Shown here: one piece after another, positions 35,241 to 49,994 of the stretch
Layout of the letters: each line of letters starts with the position of its first letter
Position numbering within the stretch: position 1 is the first letter of the stretch
DNA from: an uncultured Kiritimatiellota bacterium
Lineage (GTDB): Bacteria; Verrucomicrobiota; Kiritimatiellia; RFP12; UBA1067
Reading direction: 5' to 3'
NCBI GenBank assembly: GCA_934635225.1
Contig: CAKTYZ010000012.1
Location: 1-64,000, forward strand
Length of the DNA: 64,000 nucleotides
Translations under genes and position numbers: made by a program
The notes under the pieces: generated by a model
What the model saw: the letters and a program-made list of their open reading frames with translations, nothing else
What the model was told of the DNA's origin: nothing
Database searches by the model: none

Positions 35241-35777
35241 GAAGTAGGGAAATATCTCCTTTGCCTTCGCGTGGAAATTATTGCCAAGAACGAGGAACTT
35301 CTTGCCGCGATTCACAAGGAGCGGAAGGAAATCAAGAAACCGCGAAAACGGCGGGTTCGTCACGACGATATCCGCCTCGTCGAGGAGGCGGAGACATTCG
35401 GGGCTGTCGAAGCTGCCGTCGCCCTCCAGTTCCCTGACGGCGATCTCGTCGCCATCGACCTCGCGGTTCCCGTTGGCGTCGCCATCGTAGATCTGGTAGA
35501 CGGCCTTTCCGCTCGTCTTCTGCGTGAAGAGATCGACGTCCTGGCTCTTGTAGCAGGTCGCAATGACGTGTTTTAGGCCGAGGATTTCAAAGCTGCGCGT
35601 GAAGTACTTGAAGAAATTGCTGCAGCGTGGGTCGTCGCAGTTGCAGAGGACGGTCTTGCCTGCGAACTGCGCACGGTAGTGGCGCACCTCGTCCTCGATG
35701 TCGGAGAGCTGCGTATAATGCTCGTCGTTTTTCTCGTTCCGCGAGCGATTGATGGTCGTGTTGAGCGTGTGTTTCAT
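35205..35777 (-). pseudogene. EcoRI-type adenine-specific DNA methyltransferase, C-terminally truncated
   Basis: 190 residues similar to the N-terminal part of EcoRI-family m6A methyltransferases: NDEHYTQLSDIEDEVRHY, VLCNCDDPRCSNFFKYF, YKSQDVDLF, and the catalytic TNPPFS (D/NPPY-type motif). Family members are usually about 320 residues or more; this one ends shortly after KEIFPYF in an unrelated tail where an RHS toxin fragment has been joined. It has its own promoter. Probably inactive; a residual role in self-protection cannot be excluded. Confidence 0.75.
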
Positions 35778-35799
35778 GGCGATTGCTTACGTGAGGCAT

Positions 35800-35805
35800 A
35801 TTATA
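35800..35805 (-). promoter_or_regulatory. -10 box of the truncated methyltransferase gene
   Basis: Minus-strand TATAAT (context TGCTATAAT), 22 bases before the start at 35777. Confidence 0.55.
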
Positions 35806-35813
35806 GCATGATT

Positions 35814-36830
35814 TCACTCCGGTAATGTTGGGAATAGAATTGCCAACATCATGGCAGACAGCATCACGATGGCAAAAGTGATATATCCATATAGGCGCTC
35901 GTGAGTTCTTATTCCGATTGCGGAACGGACATAGCGCACGGTCATGCATAAACACCAGATCCATCCAATGATGGCAAACTCACAGATGTTCGACAAATTT
36001 TTGGGCTGGCCAACATGTTCAAAGAGTCCCCACGCATATGGAGCAACAAGCAACGCAACAGGGTCTATCCAATGGATAATTTGAAGAGGTTTCTGTTTCT
36101 TGGCTTTCATCACGATTACATAAACAATCATCAAAACAAGAATAACAGGAAGGCAAAAGATGAGGTAGAACAGCAAAGCCCACGAAAGCGGCGCAAACCA
36201 TGCGCTAATTTGTTTGCGACGTTCAACATCGGCCCTAACCGCATCGTCATGTAAGATACGGTTGTACTCCACCGATGCTTCATCTTCAAGATTTTTGTCA
36301 TGCAGTGAAATCATCACCCAACACGGGCCTTGCCTATGAGACGCTTCAACTCGCAACTTAAACAGGTCGTTCTCAACTGATGCGTACAATGCATTCGGCG
36401 GAGAATGAAGGTCAAATGTCGGATTCAATTTAACCGCATCACCAAAGCTCGACTTTACCCATGAATAGACATTAGAGACCATCCCTATCATATCAGAATC
36501 ACTTGCGGCATAATCAAAGCTCCGACAAAGCCCTATGTTGCAGAGCCGTTGCGATTCCATTGTGAATCCCAAATGCAGAGAGTCGAATCCAAACCGTAGA
36601 TCTTTTATGTTTTTCACGATGAATTCTTCGCCATGCGGCCCAGGCACAATGCTTGGCGAGAAGGGCTTGCCAAGCACTTGCGAGGCTGTCAGCCCAAATC
36701 GCCGCGATCCGATGCCATTTTCAGATAATGGAGCTGAAAGGTCCATGTGCATGGCAAAGCCATGACACGTATCAGCGGCGAGTATGCCTGTGGCACTATA
36801 GAAACAAAAAACGACTATCTTTTTCATCAT
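35814..36830 (-). CDS. Putative immunity membrane protein (signal peptide, outer domain, multi-TM tail)
   Basis: 338 residues: signal peptide (MMKKIVVFCFYSATGILA), an extracytoplasmic domain (about 25-210), then about five hydrophobic segments (about 215-338). The C-terminal 100 residues resemble the four-TM protein at 41517-41930: both contain a LSN(I/L)CE segment, a G-x-IW segment and a TLPE/TLSE end. The start overlaps the stop of the original toxin frame upstream (ATGATG), which is the expected tip-immunity coupling. Immunity is inferred from position. Confidence 0.6.
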   Translation of the reverse strand: MMKKIVVFCFYSATGILAADTCHGFAMHMDLSAPLSENGIGSRRFGLTASQVLGKPFSPSIVPGPHGEEFIVKNIKDLRFGFDSLHLGFTMESQRLCNIGLCRSFDYAASDSDMIGMVSNVYSWVKSSFGDAVKLNPTFDLHSPPNALYASVENDLFKLRVEASHRQGPCWVMISLHDKNLEDEASVEYNRILHDDAVRADVERRKQISAWFAPLSWALLFYLIFCLPVILVLMIVYVIVMKAKKQKPLQIIHWIDPVALLVAPYAWGLFEHVGQPKNLSNICEFAIIGWIWCLCMTVRYVRSAIGIRTHERLYGYITFAIVMLSAMMLAILFPTLPE

Positions 36831-37251
36831 TTATGTATCCCTTGTTTCTTGGCGGAAAGCCCACATTCACAGCGAATTTTCTTGTCTCTTATCAATTCGT
36901 TGTATTTGCTTCGCAGTGCATCAGCGTAGTCTTGGCAATTGTACTGCCGGATACTTCACTCTCTTCGATAGGATCTCGGTTGAGCCAGCGCATGAGCGAG
37001 GGGACATAGAAGCGGTAGCCATAATAGTAAAGGCCCGTCCCGGAATCGAGAGGCTTCGTCGAGAAGCGGTGGCGGAAGACGTCGGCGAGCGGACCCGACT
37101 GTGTGATTGTACGGCCGAAGGCGTCGTAGGCGTAGGTCACGACCGCCTCGGCGTTCGAGACTGTCGCGAGCTTTCCGTCGGCGCCGTAGGCGAAAGCCTG
37201 CGCACAGCGCGTCTCATGGAGAATGTATCTTCTGTCAGCCTTACTCGTCAA
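36827..37251 (-). pseudogene. Displaced RHS tip, deleted and frameshifted
   Basis: Begins with 35-40 codons matching the RHS core (YGADGKLATVSNAEAVVTYAYD), jumps to FGRTITQSGPLADVFRHRF and the end of the core (MRWLNRDPI), then after SEVSGST shifts frame. In the shifted frame (to 36827) it reads YNCQDYADALRSKYNEL and IRCEC, the tail of the toxin family. The His-containing half of the toxin is deleted. The shifted frame's stop overlaps the next gene's start, showing it was the original frame. A TTG start at 37251 follows a -10 box. Confidence 0.75.
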
Positions 37252-37261
37252 TTTGTCGTGA

Positions 37262-37267
37262 ATTATA
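37262..37267 (-). promoter_or_regulatory. -10 box in front of the displaced tip at 37251
   Basis: Minus-strand TATAAT in the context TTGGTATAAT, ten bases before the TTG at 37251. It suggests this cassette joined a foreign promoter or gene start when it was displaced. Confidence 0.45.
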
Positions 37268-37290
37268 CCAATTTTTGGAGCCTCGCGAAC

Positions 37291-37974
37291 TCATTTTGGC
37301 GTGCTATTTTTTATCATCAGAAATGAGCCAGGATATTTCTCCATAAACAAAGCTAAATCCCCACCAATTTTCAATTTGATTTTGTACTCAGACCGCAATT
37401 CACCAATACTCTCAATTTCGTATCGACAGATTGGAAGATAATTGGTCCCCACTGATAGGTAGTAGTTTGTATAAACCTCATTAAACTCCTTCGCGATTTT
37501 CATATCTGCCGAACAGAGGTATCCACTAAATTCGAGGTTCAACTCGTCCGGCTTGCCGTATTCAAATTCCTTCGGGGCGTTGTTTATGAGACCCAACCCA
37601 ACCATCTGCGCCCCGCCATAAACATGCATAAATGTCGTTTGATATTCGTTTGACACCGCCGACAGTTGAATCTGTGCATAGGGCTTATACAAGTCTGACG
37701 GTGCAGAGAACAAGTAAAACCAAGCTTGGTTAATGGGTGAAATAGTCAGGCCTGTGTTCTGATAGCGAATGAAATCATATGCATTGAAAAATGTGTAGCA
37801 TCCCAATAGCAGAAGAATCATTCGCATTGCCGAAAATCCTTTTTCTCGAGTGCATTTCCTGTTCAAGAAAAACGCAAGGCAAAGAGCGCAAAACAGTAAC
37901 GCTGACAAATATGGCATCAGCAACAGCCATAATGGAGCCAGCCATCCAAGAATGAAATCTTTTACTGCACTCAT
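37291..37974 (-). CDS. Putative immunity membrane protein
   Basis: 227 residues with two or three N-terminal membrane segments (about 12-36 and 48-63) and an extracytoplasmic domain. The layout is like the proteins at 34424 and 39921, though the sequence is divergent. It starts two bases after the stop of the shifted toxin frame of the preceding tip (TGAAATG). AT-rich compared with the core. No known family recognised. Confidence 0.6.
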   Translation of the reverse strand: MSAVKDFILGWLAPLWLLLMPYLSALLFCALCLAFFLNRKCTREKGFSAMRMILLLLGCYTFFNAYDFIRYQNTGLTISPINQAWFYLFSAPSDLYKPYAQIQLSAVSNEYQTTFMHVYGGAQMVGLGLINNAPKEFEYGKPDELNLEFSGYLCSADMKIAKEFNEVYTNYYLSVGTNYLPICRYEIESIGELRSEYKIKLKIGGDLALFMEKYPGSFLMIKNSTPK

Positions 37975-37975
37975 T

Positions 37976-38559
37976 TCAATTTTCTTTCTTACATTTGCAT
38001 TTCACTTTGGGATCATTCGCGAGTTCATGGTATTTTACTCGCATCCCTTACGGATATAGCCATTCGGTGATTCATTTTCCAATTTCCCTGTCTTGCTCCA
38101 CCCGACATTGGATGGCTGACCTCCATCACCGTAGAACAGCTGCTCATGCACAAGTTCAATGTTTAGCGTATCGGCAGCAAGGTCGATGGCGTGTTTCATG
38201 AATGGACACGAAACGAGGGACGACCATTTCATTATTGGCAGACCACCCAACCCCCTTATTGCAAAATACGCTCTCCCATCCTTGTCATGCATGCATATCG
38301 CATTGTTCCCGCAGAAACCATAGGTGTTAGCGCCTCCTCGTTCCCCTATCGGGTCGCGGTTGAGCCAGCGCATGAGCGAGGGGACATAGAAGCGGTAGCC
38401 ATAATAGTAGAGGCCCATCCCGGAATCGAGATGCTTCGTCGAGAAGCGGTGCCGGAAAATGTCGGCGAGGCCGCCGGACTGTGTGATTGTCTTGCCGTCG
38501 GCGTCGTACTGGGGGATGGCCTCATACGGAGAATCTGAGGTACGGCGAATGAATTTCAA
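37976..38559 (-). pseudogene. Displaced RHS tip with an internal toxin deletion
   Basis: The frame 38035-38559 encodes a short piece of RHS core (IRRTSDSPYEAIPQYDADGK joined to TITQSGGLADIFRHRF), the core end (LNRDPIGERGGANTYGFCGN), and the first half of the toxin (LNIELVHEQLFYG, NVGWSKTGKL). It then stops at GYIRKGCE. In another frame the toxin tail continues (KYHELANDPKVKCKCKKEN) to 37976, next to the immunity start. The CIM and NCQDYA segments, including the conserved Cys, are lost. Confidence 0.75.
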
Positions 38560-38921
38560 TTATCGTGTTCCTCGTTTATTGAATATGAACGTATCTGCCC
38601 ATCATACTTAAAGTCAATGTTTATTTGTCCAAGTCGGGGGTTCCATTTCATGACAATATCATCAGAAGAATCCGTTGGATCATGGCCTAATGAAACGATG
38701 AACCAGCAATCAACATCCCTATCTATGTGCATCGCATGTCCCCAGGCATCATGGTAAACATTTGTAAGATTCAACTCCGATACCGTCGTAAGACCATTCA
38801 ATATCTCAACAGTTTTATTGTAGCGATCCCGCTCTCTTTCGCTAATGTAAAATCTGGTGAATACAATAAGAACCGAGCAGAATGCAATTAAGGCTGCCGA
38901 TGCCATAATCATTTTCTTCAT
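38556..38921 (-). CDS. Putative immunity protein with GspG-like C-terminal segment
   Basis: 121 residues: one N-terminal membrane helix (about 5-26) and a domain containing YHDAWGHAMHI, then WFIVSLGHDPTDSSDDI. That spacing (D-x-WG, then SLG-x-D, then DDI) recalls the C-terminal calcium-binding loop of type II pseudopilin GspG. The start overlaps the stop of the zincin-like tip (ATGA), so it is the likely antidote to that toxin. The GspG resemblance is inference from motif spacing. Confidence 0.6.
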   Translation of the reverse strand: MKKMIMASAALIAFCSVLIVFTRFYISERERDRYNKTVEILNGLTTVSELNLTNVYHDAWGHAMHIDRDVDCWFIVSLGHDPTDSSDDIVMKWNPRLGQINIDFKYDGQIRSYSINEEHDN

Positions 38922-39931
38922 TTTGGGTAGGCTCCTCCATAATTAAGATCTGGACTGTCATACTTTGAAGACCGCATTACTGCTTGCATATACAATGCGC
39001 GATATTGTTTCTCCAATTCATCCTTCATCTCATTGCATTTTGAACATAGCCGCGTTCCATCAAATTCATTCAACATTCTTAGAAAAGAAAATAGCGCATT
39101 GAACGAGTTCCAATGATCCATTTCATGGGCATACGCCGCTTGCCATTCTTGGGTAGAGTTGCGCCCAACACCCCATTTCCTGTTGTACCGCTTATATCGT
39201 TCATCCCATCTGCCATGTCCAGGCGTTAGAATCGACAATCTCCTATACGCTACACCATCTATTTTCAATACGCCAAACGTAGTGCAGTAAATGGTTACAG
39301 AGCAATTCCGCGAGAAATAAGCCCTGCTATTCCTGCCAATATTATCTTTGACATTGTAACGATCTTCCGTGATTGCGATTTTCTCTCCTAATGAATCAAA
39401 GTTACAAATCGGGCTGTTCCCGCAGAAACCATAAAGATTCATCCCGCCATCTTCCCTGATCGGGTCGCGGTTAAGCCAGCGCATGAGCGAGGGGACATAG
39501 AAGCGGTAGCCGTAGTAGTAAAGGCCCGTCCCGGAATCGAGATGCTTCGTCGAGAAGCGGTGCCGGAAAATGTCGGCGAGCGGGCCCGACTGCGCAATTG
39601 TACGGCCGAAGGCGTCGTAGGCGTAGGAGGCGACAACAGCGCCATTCGCATCACAGTAGTGCGTGACGTTCCCGTTGTTGTCGTAGAGCGGGACGTAGGC
39701 CGCGCCGTCAATGGCCAGGTACAGCAATCCGCCGATGCCCCCCGCACCCTGAAGCGTGCCGGAAAGGTCCTTGCCCCAGCAGTAGCGGATGGTTGACGCC
39801 GTGCCGTTCGTGTAGGCGACGCGTTCCTCGACGAGGCTGTTGGCAGCGGATCTGCAATGCCGCATTTTATGGTTTCCATTCAAAGACAGTATTTGTTCCA
39901 TCTCGCATTCGTGCACTTGCTTACTTATCAA
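38918..39931 (-). CDS. Displaced RHS tip with zincin-like (HExxH) toxin domain
   Basis: 337 residues. The first 170 or so are RHS core nearly identical in DNA to the main gene (39415-39836 matches 42364-42785), including DNNGNVTHYCDANGAVVASY and RFYVPSLMRWLNRDPI. After NLYGFCGNSP the sequence diverges into a different toxin: IAITEDRYNVKDNIG, a TPGHGRWDERYK segment, and AYAHEMDHWNSF, whose HEMDH fits the zinc metallopeptidase motif. It probably lacks an independent secretion signal. Could be expressed or serve as a recombination donor for the main gene. Confidence 0.75.
   Translation of the reverse strand: MISKQVHECEMEQILSLNGNHKMRHCRSAANSLVEERVAYTNGTASTIRYCWGKDLSGTLQGAGGIGGLLYLAIDGAAYVPLYDNNGNVTHYCDANGAVVASYAYDAFGRTIAQSGPLADIFRHRFSTKHLDSGTGLYYYGYRFYVPSLMRWLNRDPIREDGGMNLYGFCGNSPICNFDSLGEKIAITEDRYNVKDNIGRNSRAYFSRNCSVTIYCTTFGVLKIDGVAYRRLSILTPGHGRWDERYKRYNRKWGVGRNSTQEWQAAYAHEMDHWNSFNALFSFLRMLNEFDGTRLCSKCNEMKDELEKQYRALYMQAVMRSSKYDSPDLNYGGAYPK
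39415..39836 (-). repeat. RHS-core direct repeat, displaced copy
   Basis: About 420 bp colinear without indels with 42364-42785 (offset 2949), differing at only a handful of positions. A shorter core of about 100 bp is also shared with 36971-37072, 38351-38452 and 40965-41066. These repeats are natural substrates for recombination that swaps tips. Confidence 0.9.
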
Positions 39932-40469
39932 GGCATTTTCTCAAGACGATCCGCGCATTGGGATTCGCTCGTCGAAACGCTTCGTGATTGCCGAAACTCA
40001 AGAAGGAGAAATAGAGAGGCGTGTCTTGTGGCAATTCATCAGGGGCAAAAAATGCCGCATAGCAGAAACGCATATATCTCTTACCCTTGTCATCAAAGCT
40101 CACTAACGCCACTTCATTGCTCTGAACAGTCTGAAAGATAGGCTTGCCACTTCCATCATGTACGACGATGGAAAGGCCAAGCTCGCTATTCTCCCACGGT
40201 TTCACATCGCAACCAACAATATCAATTTCGTATCGTCCCGTGTATTTGCACGAGAACGCAACATTGTTCACTTCTGTACACAACGGGATGTCAAGTATAG
40301 GGACAGTATAATCCGATGGTTGAAAGTTGTATTGGATTATCAAGCCTATGAAAGGAGTTTGAGACAAGAACTCAAAGGCAACATCCCACTTTCTAATGAG
40401 AATCCAAGCACTCGCGCACACTATTGACAGCAGTAATACGCCTGGAAGAAATCTGGACATGTCTTTCAT
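39921..40469 (-). CDS. Putative immunity protein (TM anchor plus beta domain)
   Basis: 182 residues: one or two N-terminal hydrophobic segments (about 7-24 and 35-48), then an extracytoplasmic domain with DIPLCTEVNNVAFSCKYTGRYEIDI, VHDGSGKPIF and FCYAAFFAPDELP. It is a divergent relative of 34424-35050. The start codon overlaps the stop of the upstream toxin tip (ATGA). Likely antidote to the toxin encoded at 40466-41506. Confidence 0.62.
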   Translation of the reverse strand: MKDMSRFLPGVLLLSIVCASAWILIRKWDVAFEFLSQTPFIGLIIQYNFQPSDYTVPILDIPLCTEVNNVAFSCKYTGRYEIDIVGCDVKPWENSELGLSIVVHDGSGKPIFQTVQSNEVALVSFDDKGKRYMRFCYAAFFAPDELPQDTPLYFSFLSFGNHEAFRRANPNARIVLRKCLDK

Positions 40470-41506
40470 TGTTGTCCTTTCCTGCATTTACATTTGACTG
40501 CGGGATCGTCCTTAATTGCATCATACATGCGTCTTAAGCTGTTCGCATAATCTTGGCAATTATACTTGGGTCGGCCTAATCCCAAAAGTGAGTAAGGTGG
40601 AGGCATCACGCGCGCCTGTGCTTCTTTCATAATGCAATCATCATATTCACGACAGTCACGCCGAGAATATCTTTCTTTGGATTCTTTTGTCAAGAAGCCT
40701 TCCTTGGAATAACCGATATTCGTGCCATCATCATAGAACAAATGTTCATGCAAGATCTCTATATTCAGTTTGTCCGCAAGGCCAAAGTCGAGAATCACAG
40801 CAGGAACAGCTCCTATGATTTGCGCAAAACAGGAATAGCTCAATATCGCGGGCAGGCCCGACAGGCGACGAACCTCAAAATGAGCCCATCCATACTTGTC
40901 GTATCGGCAAATCGGGCTGTTCCCGCAGAAACCATAGATGTTAGCGCCTCCTCGTTCCCCTATCGGGTCGCGGTTGAGCCAGCGCATGAGCGAGGGGACA
41001 TAGAAGCGGTAGCCATAATGGTAAAGGCCCGTCCCGGAATCGAGATGCTTCGTCGAGAAGCGGTGCCGGAAAATGTCGGGCGTACCGACGGTCGCCTTCG
41101 TGAGTCCCGAACGGCGGTCGTACAGCCATTCGCGGGCAAGAGAGACGGAGTCTGTCGTGCTCGTCGGGCGGCCAAGGAGATCGTAAGCCGTCAAGAGCCA
41201 GTACATCGACTGTCCGCCGAAGATCTGGGCACAGGGGGTGACAAGATCCGTCCGCGCCGTCGCGCGGGTCAGCCGTGCCGCAAAGCGGTTTCCGCAAGGC
41301 AGCGTATGGATCGCATTCGTCAGATAAGGGCCATCGTAGGCGAAGGCGACCGACACGCCGCATCCGACGGCATTCGAGAGGACATAGCCGGACATGCGAC
41401 CTTCCGAATCGTAAAACCGAGTCTCCGCCGCACGGTGAACATTCGCAGCCATGCCGCCGTCGGCACGCAAAGAAAAGCGTCGAGGTCTATTGCGTCGAGA
41501 ATGCAT
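40466..41506 (-). CDS. Displaced RHS tip with intact His/Cys-type toxin domain
   Basis: 346 residues. The N-terminal 185 come from an RHS core unlike the main gene here (FYDSEGRMSGYVLSNAVGCG, YDLLGRPTSTTDSVSLAREW), then switch to the shared end (DIFRHRFSTKHLDSGTG to NIYGFCGN). The toxin (about 215-346) has LNIEILHEHLFYDDG, NIGYSKEG, DDCIMKEAQ, YNCQDYANSLRRMY and a KCKCRKGQQ tail. The His (HEHLFY) and Cys (NCQDYA) are conserved among tips and may form an NlpC/LRAT-like active site; that is inference. The first reliable start codon is unclear. Confidence 0.7.
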   Translation of the reverse strand: MHSRRNRPRRFSLRADGGMAANVHRAAETRFYDSEGRMSGYVLSNAVGCGVSVAFAYDGPYLTNAIHTLPCGNRFAARLTRATARTDLVTPCAQIFGGQSMYWLLTAYDLLGRPTSTTDSVSLAREWLYDRRSGLTKATVGTPDIFRHRFSTKHLDSGTGLYHYGYRFYVPSLMRWLNRDPIGERGGANIYGFCGNSPICRYDKYGWAHFEVRRLSGLPAILSYSCFAQIIGAVPAVILDFGLADKLNIEILHEHLFYDDGTNIGYSKEGFLTKESKERYSRRDCREYDDCIMKEAQARVMPPPYSLLGLGRPKYNCQDYANSLRRMYDAIKDDPAVKCKCRKGQQ

Positions 41507-41516
41507 CAGCTGACCT

Positions 41517-41930
41517 TTACTCAGACAATGTTGGGGTTAGGTACGCAACAAGAATGCATAAGAGAAAGATCAAAAGATTTCCAAGACGGGCATAACGCAC
41601 ATAATGGCGAACAGACAAGAAAGAAACAATCAACCGTGCGGCCAACAGAAGCGCCCAGATTTTTCCGAGCAACATGATCTCACACAAATTTGATAAACTC
41701 TTGGTGCCGACTCCTGGCAGAAATGAGCAGACTGCCCAAAACGGCATGGCAAGAAATACAACTGCAATATCAGACCATAGGAAATAACGTGGTTGGAGAT
41801 CTTGTTTTCTTAATAAGTGGATTGTCGCCTTGACAACGGCCGCAATGGCCAACACACAGAGTGGATACTGCAGAAAGTAGAAAAACAATGCATAAGACAA
41901 TCCCTCTATGACCATGAGTACCGAATCCAT
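41517..41930 (-). CDS. Putative immunity membrane protein of the main RHS toxin
   Basis: 137 residues, four hydrophobic helices, AT-rich. It starts two bases after the stop of the RHS gene (ATG at 41930; an in-frame upstream ATG at 41954 lies within RHS). Its second half resembles the C-terminus of the 35814-36830 protein (LSNLCEIMLLGKIWALLL against LSNICEFAIIGWIWCL). Position makes it the cognate immunity protein, probably protecting from the inner membrane. Confidence 0.65.
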   Translation of the reverse strand: MDSVLMVIEGLSYALFFYFLQYPLCVLAIAAVVKATIHLLRKQDLQPRYFLWSDIAVVFLAMPFWAVCSFLPGVGTKSLSNLCEIMLLGKIWALLLAARLIVSFLSVRHYVRYARLGNLLIFLLCILVAYLTPTLSE

Positions 41931-41932
41931 GT

Positions 41933-49078
<7,146 letters not shown>

Positions 49079-49082
49079 GTCG

Positions 49083-49670
49083 TCACCGGATGCCCATGAA
49101 GAAGCCCTTGCGCCTGAACTCGCACTGGACCCACCCGGACGGCACGCCGCCGCCGCGTCGGGTCACGCGCACGAGGTTCCACGATTCCCGAAAGAGCCAC
49201 GGCGGAGGTTCCGCCGCCAGCCCCGCAAAGGCTGTTTCGCCGCCGCACACGGCGGAAAAGCGCATCGGGACGAACGCCGAGTCGTTCTTCACTTGGATGT
49301 CGATGATTCCGTGCTGGGCGTTTTCGGCGGTCTCCGTCTCAATCCGCTCCCCCGCGCGGACGTTCTCGACGAAGTAGCGTCCGCCACGCCAGCCGTAGAC
49401 CGTCTCGGTCTCTTCGGCATCCAGAGACCCGTCCTCGTTCGCATCTCGGCCGAAAGCGACCTCAAGCGCGTTTGTCGGCGTCCCCTCCAGTTGGAGGCGC
49501 AGCAACATTTCCCGCGTGTCAATGCGGTTCACGCTCATTGCGACGTTGGTGGAGACTTCCGTGTCCGCGAACTCCGGCGCCGGTTGCGGCGGGACGACGA
49601 ACGTCCCCGCGAAGACGGCGAATGCTGACGGCACAGCCCACATGACAAGAGGACAATATACGAACTTCAT
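49083..49670 (-). CDS. Secreted partner protein of the RHS operon
   Basis: 195 residues with a signal peptide (MKFVYCPLVMWAVPSAFAVFA) and a beta-rich body containing a DANEDGSLDAEE calcium-loop-like segment. It ends four bases before the RHS start, so the two are co-transcribed. No known family is recognised. I use the ATG at 49670, seven bases after a minus-strand TATAAT; an ATG at 49679 lies inside that box. It may help export or surface assembly of the RHS protein. Confidence 0.7.
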   Translation of the reverse strand: MKFVYCPLVMWAVPSAFAVFAGTFVVPPQPAPEFADTEVSTNVAMSVNRIDTREMLLRLQLEGTPTNALEVAFGRDANEDGSLDAEETETVYGWRGGRYFVENVRAGERIETETAENAQHGIIDIQVKNDSAFVPMRFSAVCGGETAFAGLAAEPPPWLFRESWNLVRVTRRGGGVPSGWVQCEFRRKGFFMGIR

Positions 49671-49677
49671 GCCTTGC

Positions 49678-49683
49678 ATTATA
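49678..49683 (-). promoter_or_regulatory. -10 box of the RHS operon
   Basis: Minus-strand TATAAT in the context TATGGTATAAT, seven bases before the ATG at 49670; a leaderless arrangement. Confidence 0.65.
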
Positions 49684-49742
49684 CCATATCCGCGACATCA
49701 GCACAATGTTCAGACATGAATGACGATTTTCGGTCGGTCGCG

Positions 49743-49772
49743 TTGACGGACACGTTATCAACATGGTATAAT
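49743..49772 (+). promoter_or_regulatory. Promoter of tRNA-Arg
   Basis: TTGACG (49743-49748) and TATAAT (49767-49772) separated by 18 bp, about 20 bases before the tRNA. Confidence 0.7.
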
Positions 49773-49791
49773 TCGCTTCTCGAAAACATGT

Positions 49792-49868
49792 GGGATCGTA
49801 GCTCAACTGGACAGAGCGGCGGTTTCCTAAACCGCAGGTTCCGGGTTCGATTCCCGGCGGTCCCACCA
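49792..49868 (+). tRNA. tRNA-Arg (anticodon CCT)
   Basis: 77 bases including an encoded CCA end. The acceptor stem GGGATCG pairs with CGGTCCC (one G-T), the D arm is GCTCAACTGGACAGAGC, the anticodon arm CGGTTTCCTAAACCG carries CCT, and the T arm is CCGGGTTCGATTCCCGG. It reads AGG codons. Confidence 0.97.
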
Positions 49869-49976
49869 AGTGCCTTGGCGGCGGCGCAGCCTTGTGCAGA
49901 TGAAGGTCGTGCACGGGCGGTCCGTCGTCAGAGGTTCGGGAGAAATGCCGGTCAGAACACGTGTCCCAGAATTTGG

Positions 49977-49982
49977 TATAAT
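49977..49982 (+). promoter_or_regulatory. -10 box of pflB
   Basis: TATAAT in the context TTTGGTATAAT, 12 bases before the pflB ATG, without an SD. A palindromic ACACGTGT lies near 49958-49966 and could be an operator. Confidence 0.6.
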
Positions 49983-49994
49983 ACGCGCCCAATT

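Noticed and set aside
35271..35576. 101-codon plus-strand frame opposite the methyltransferase
   Set aside because: Antisense to the methyltransferase coding sequence, with no ribosome-binding site or recognisable domain.
49792..49868. RHS region as a tRNA-integrated island
   Set aside because: The RHS locus lies on the 5' side of tRNA-Arg and I found no second copy of the tRNA 3' end or an integrase.
49519..49992. Minus-strand frame across tRNA-Arg containing LVGPPGIEPGTCGLGN
   Set aside because: This is the well-known spurious peptide made by reading antisense to a tRNA gene; it overlaps tRNA-Arg completely.
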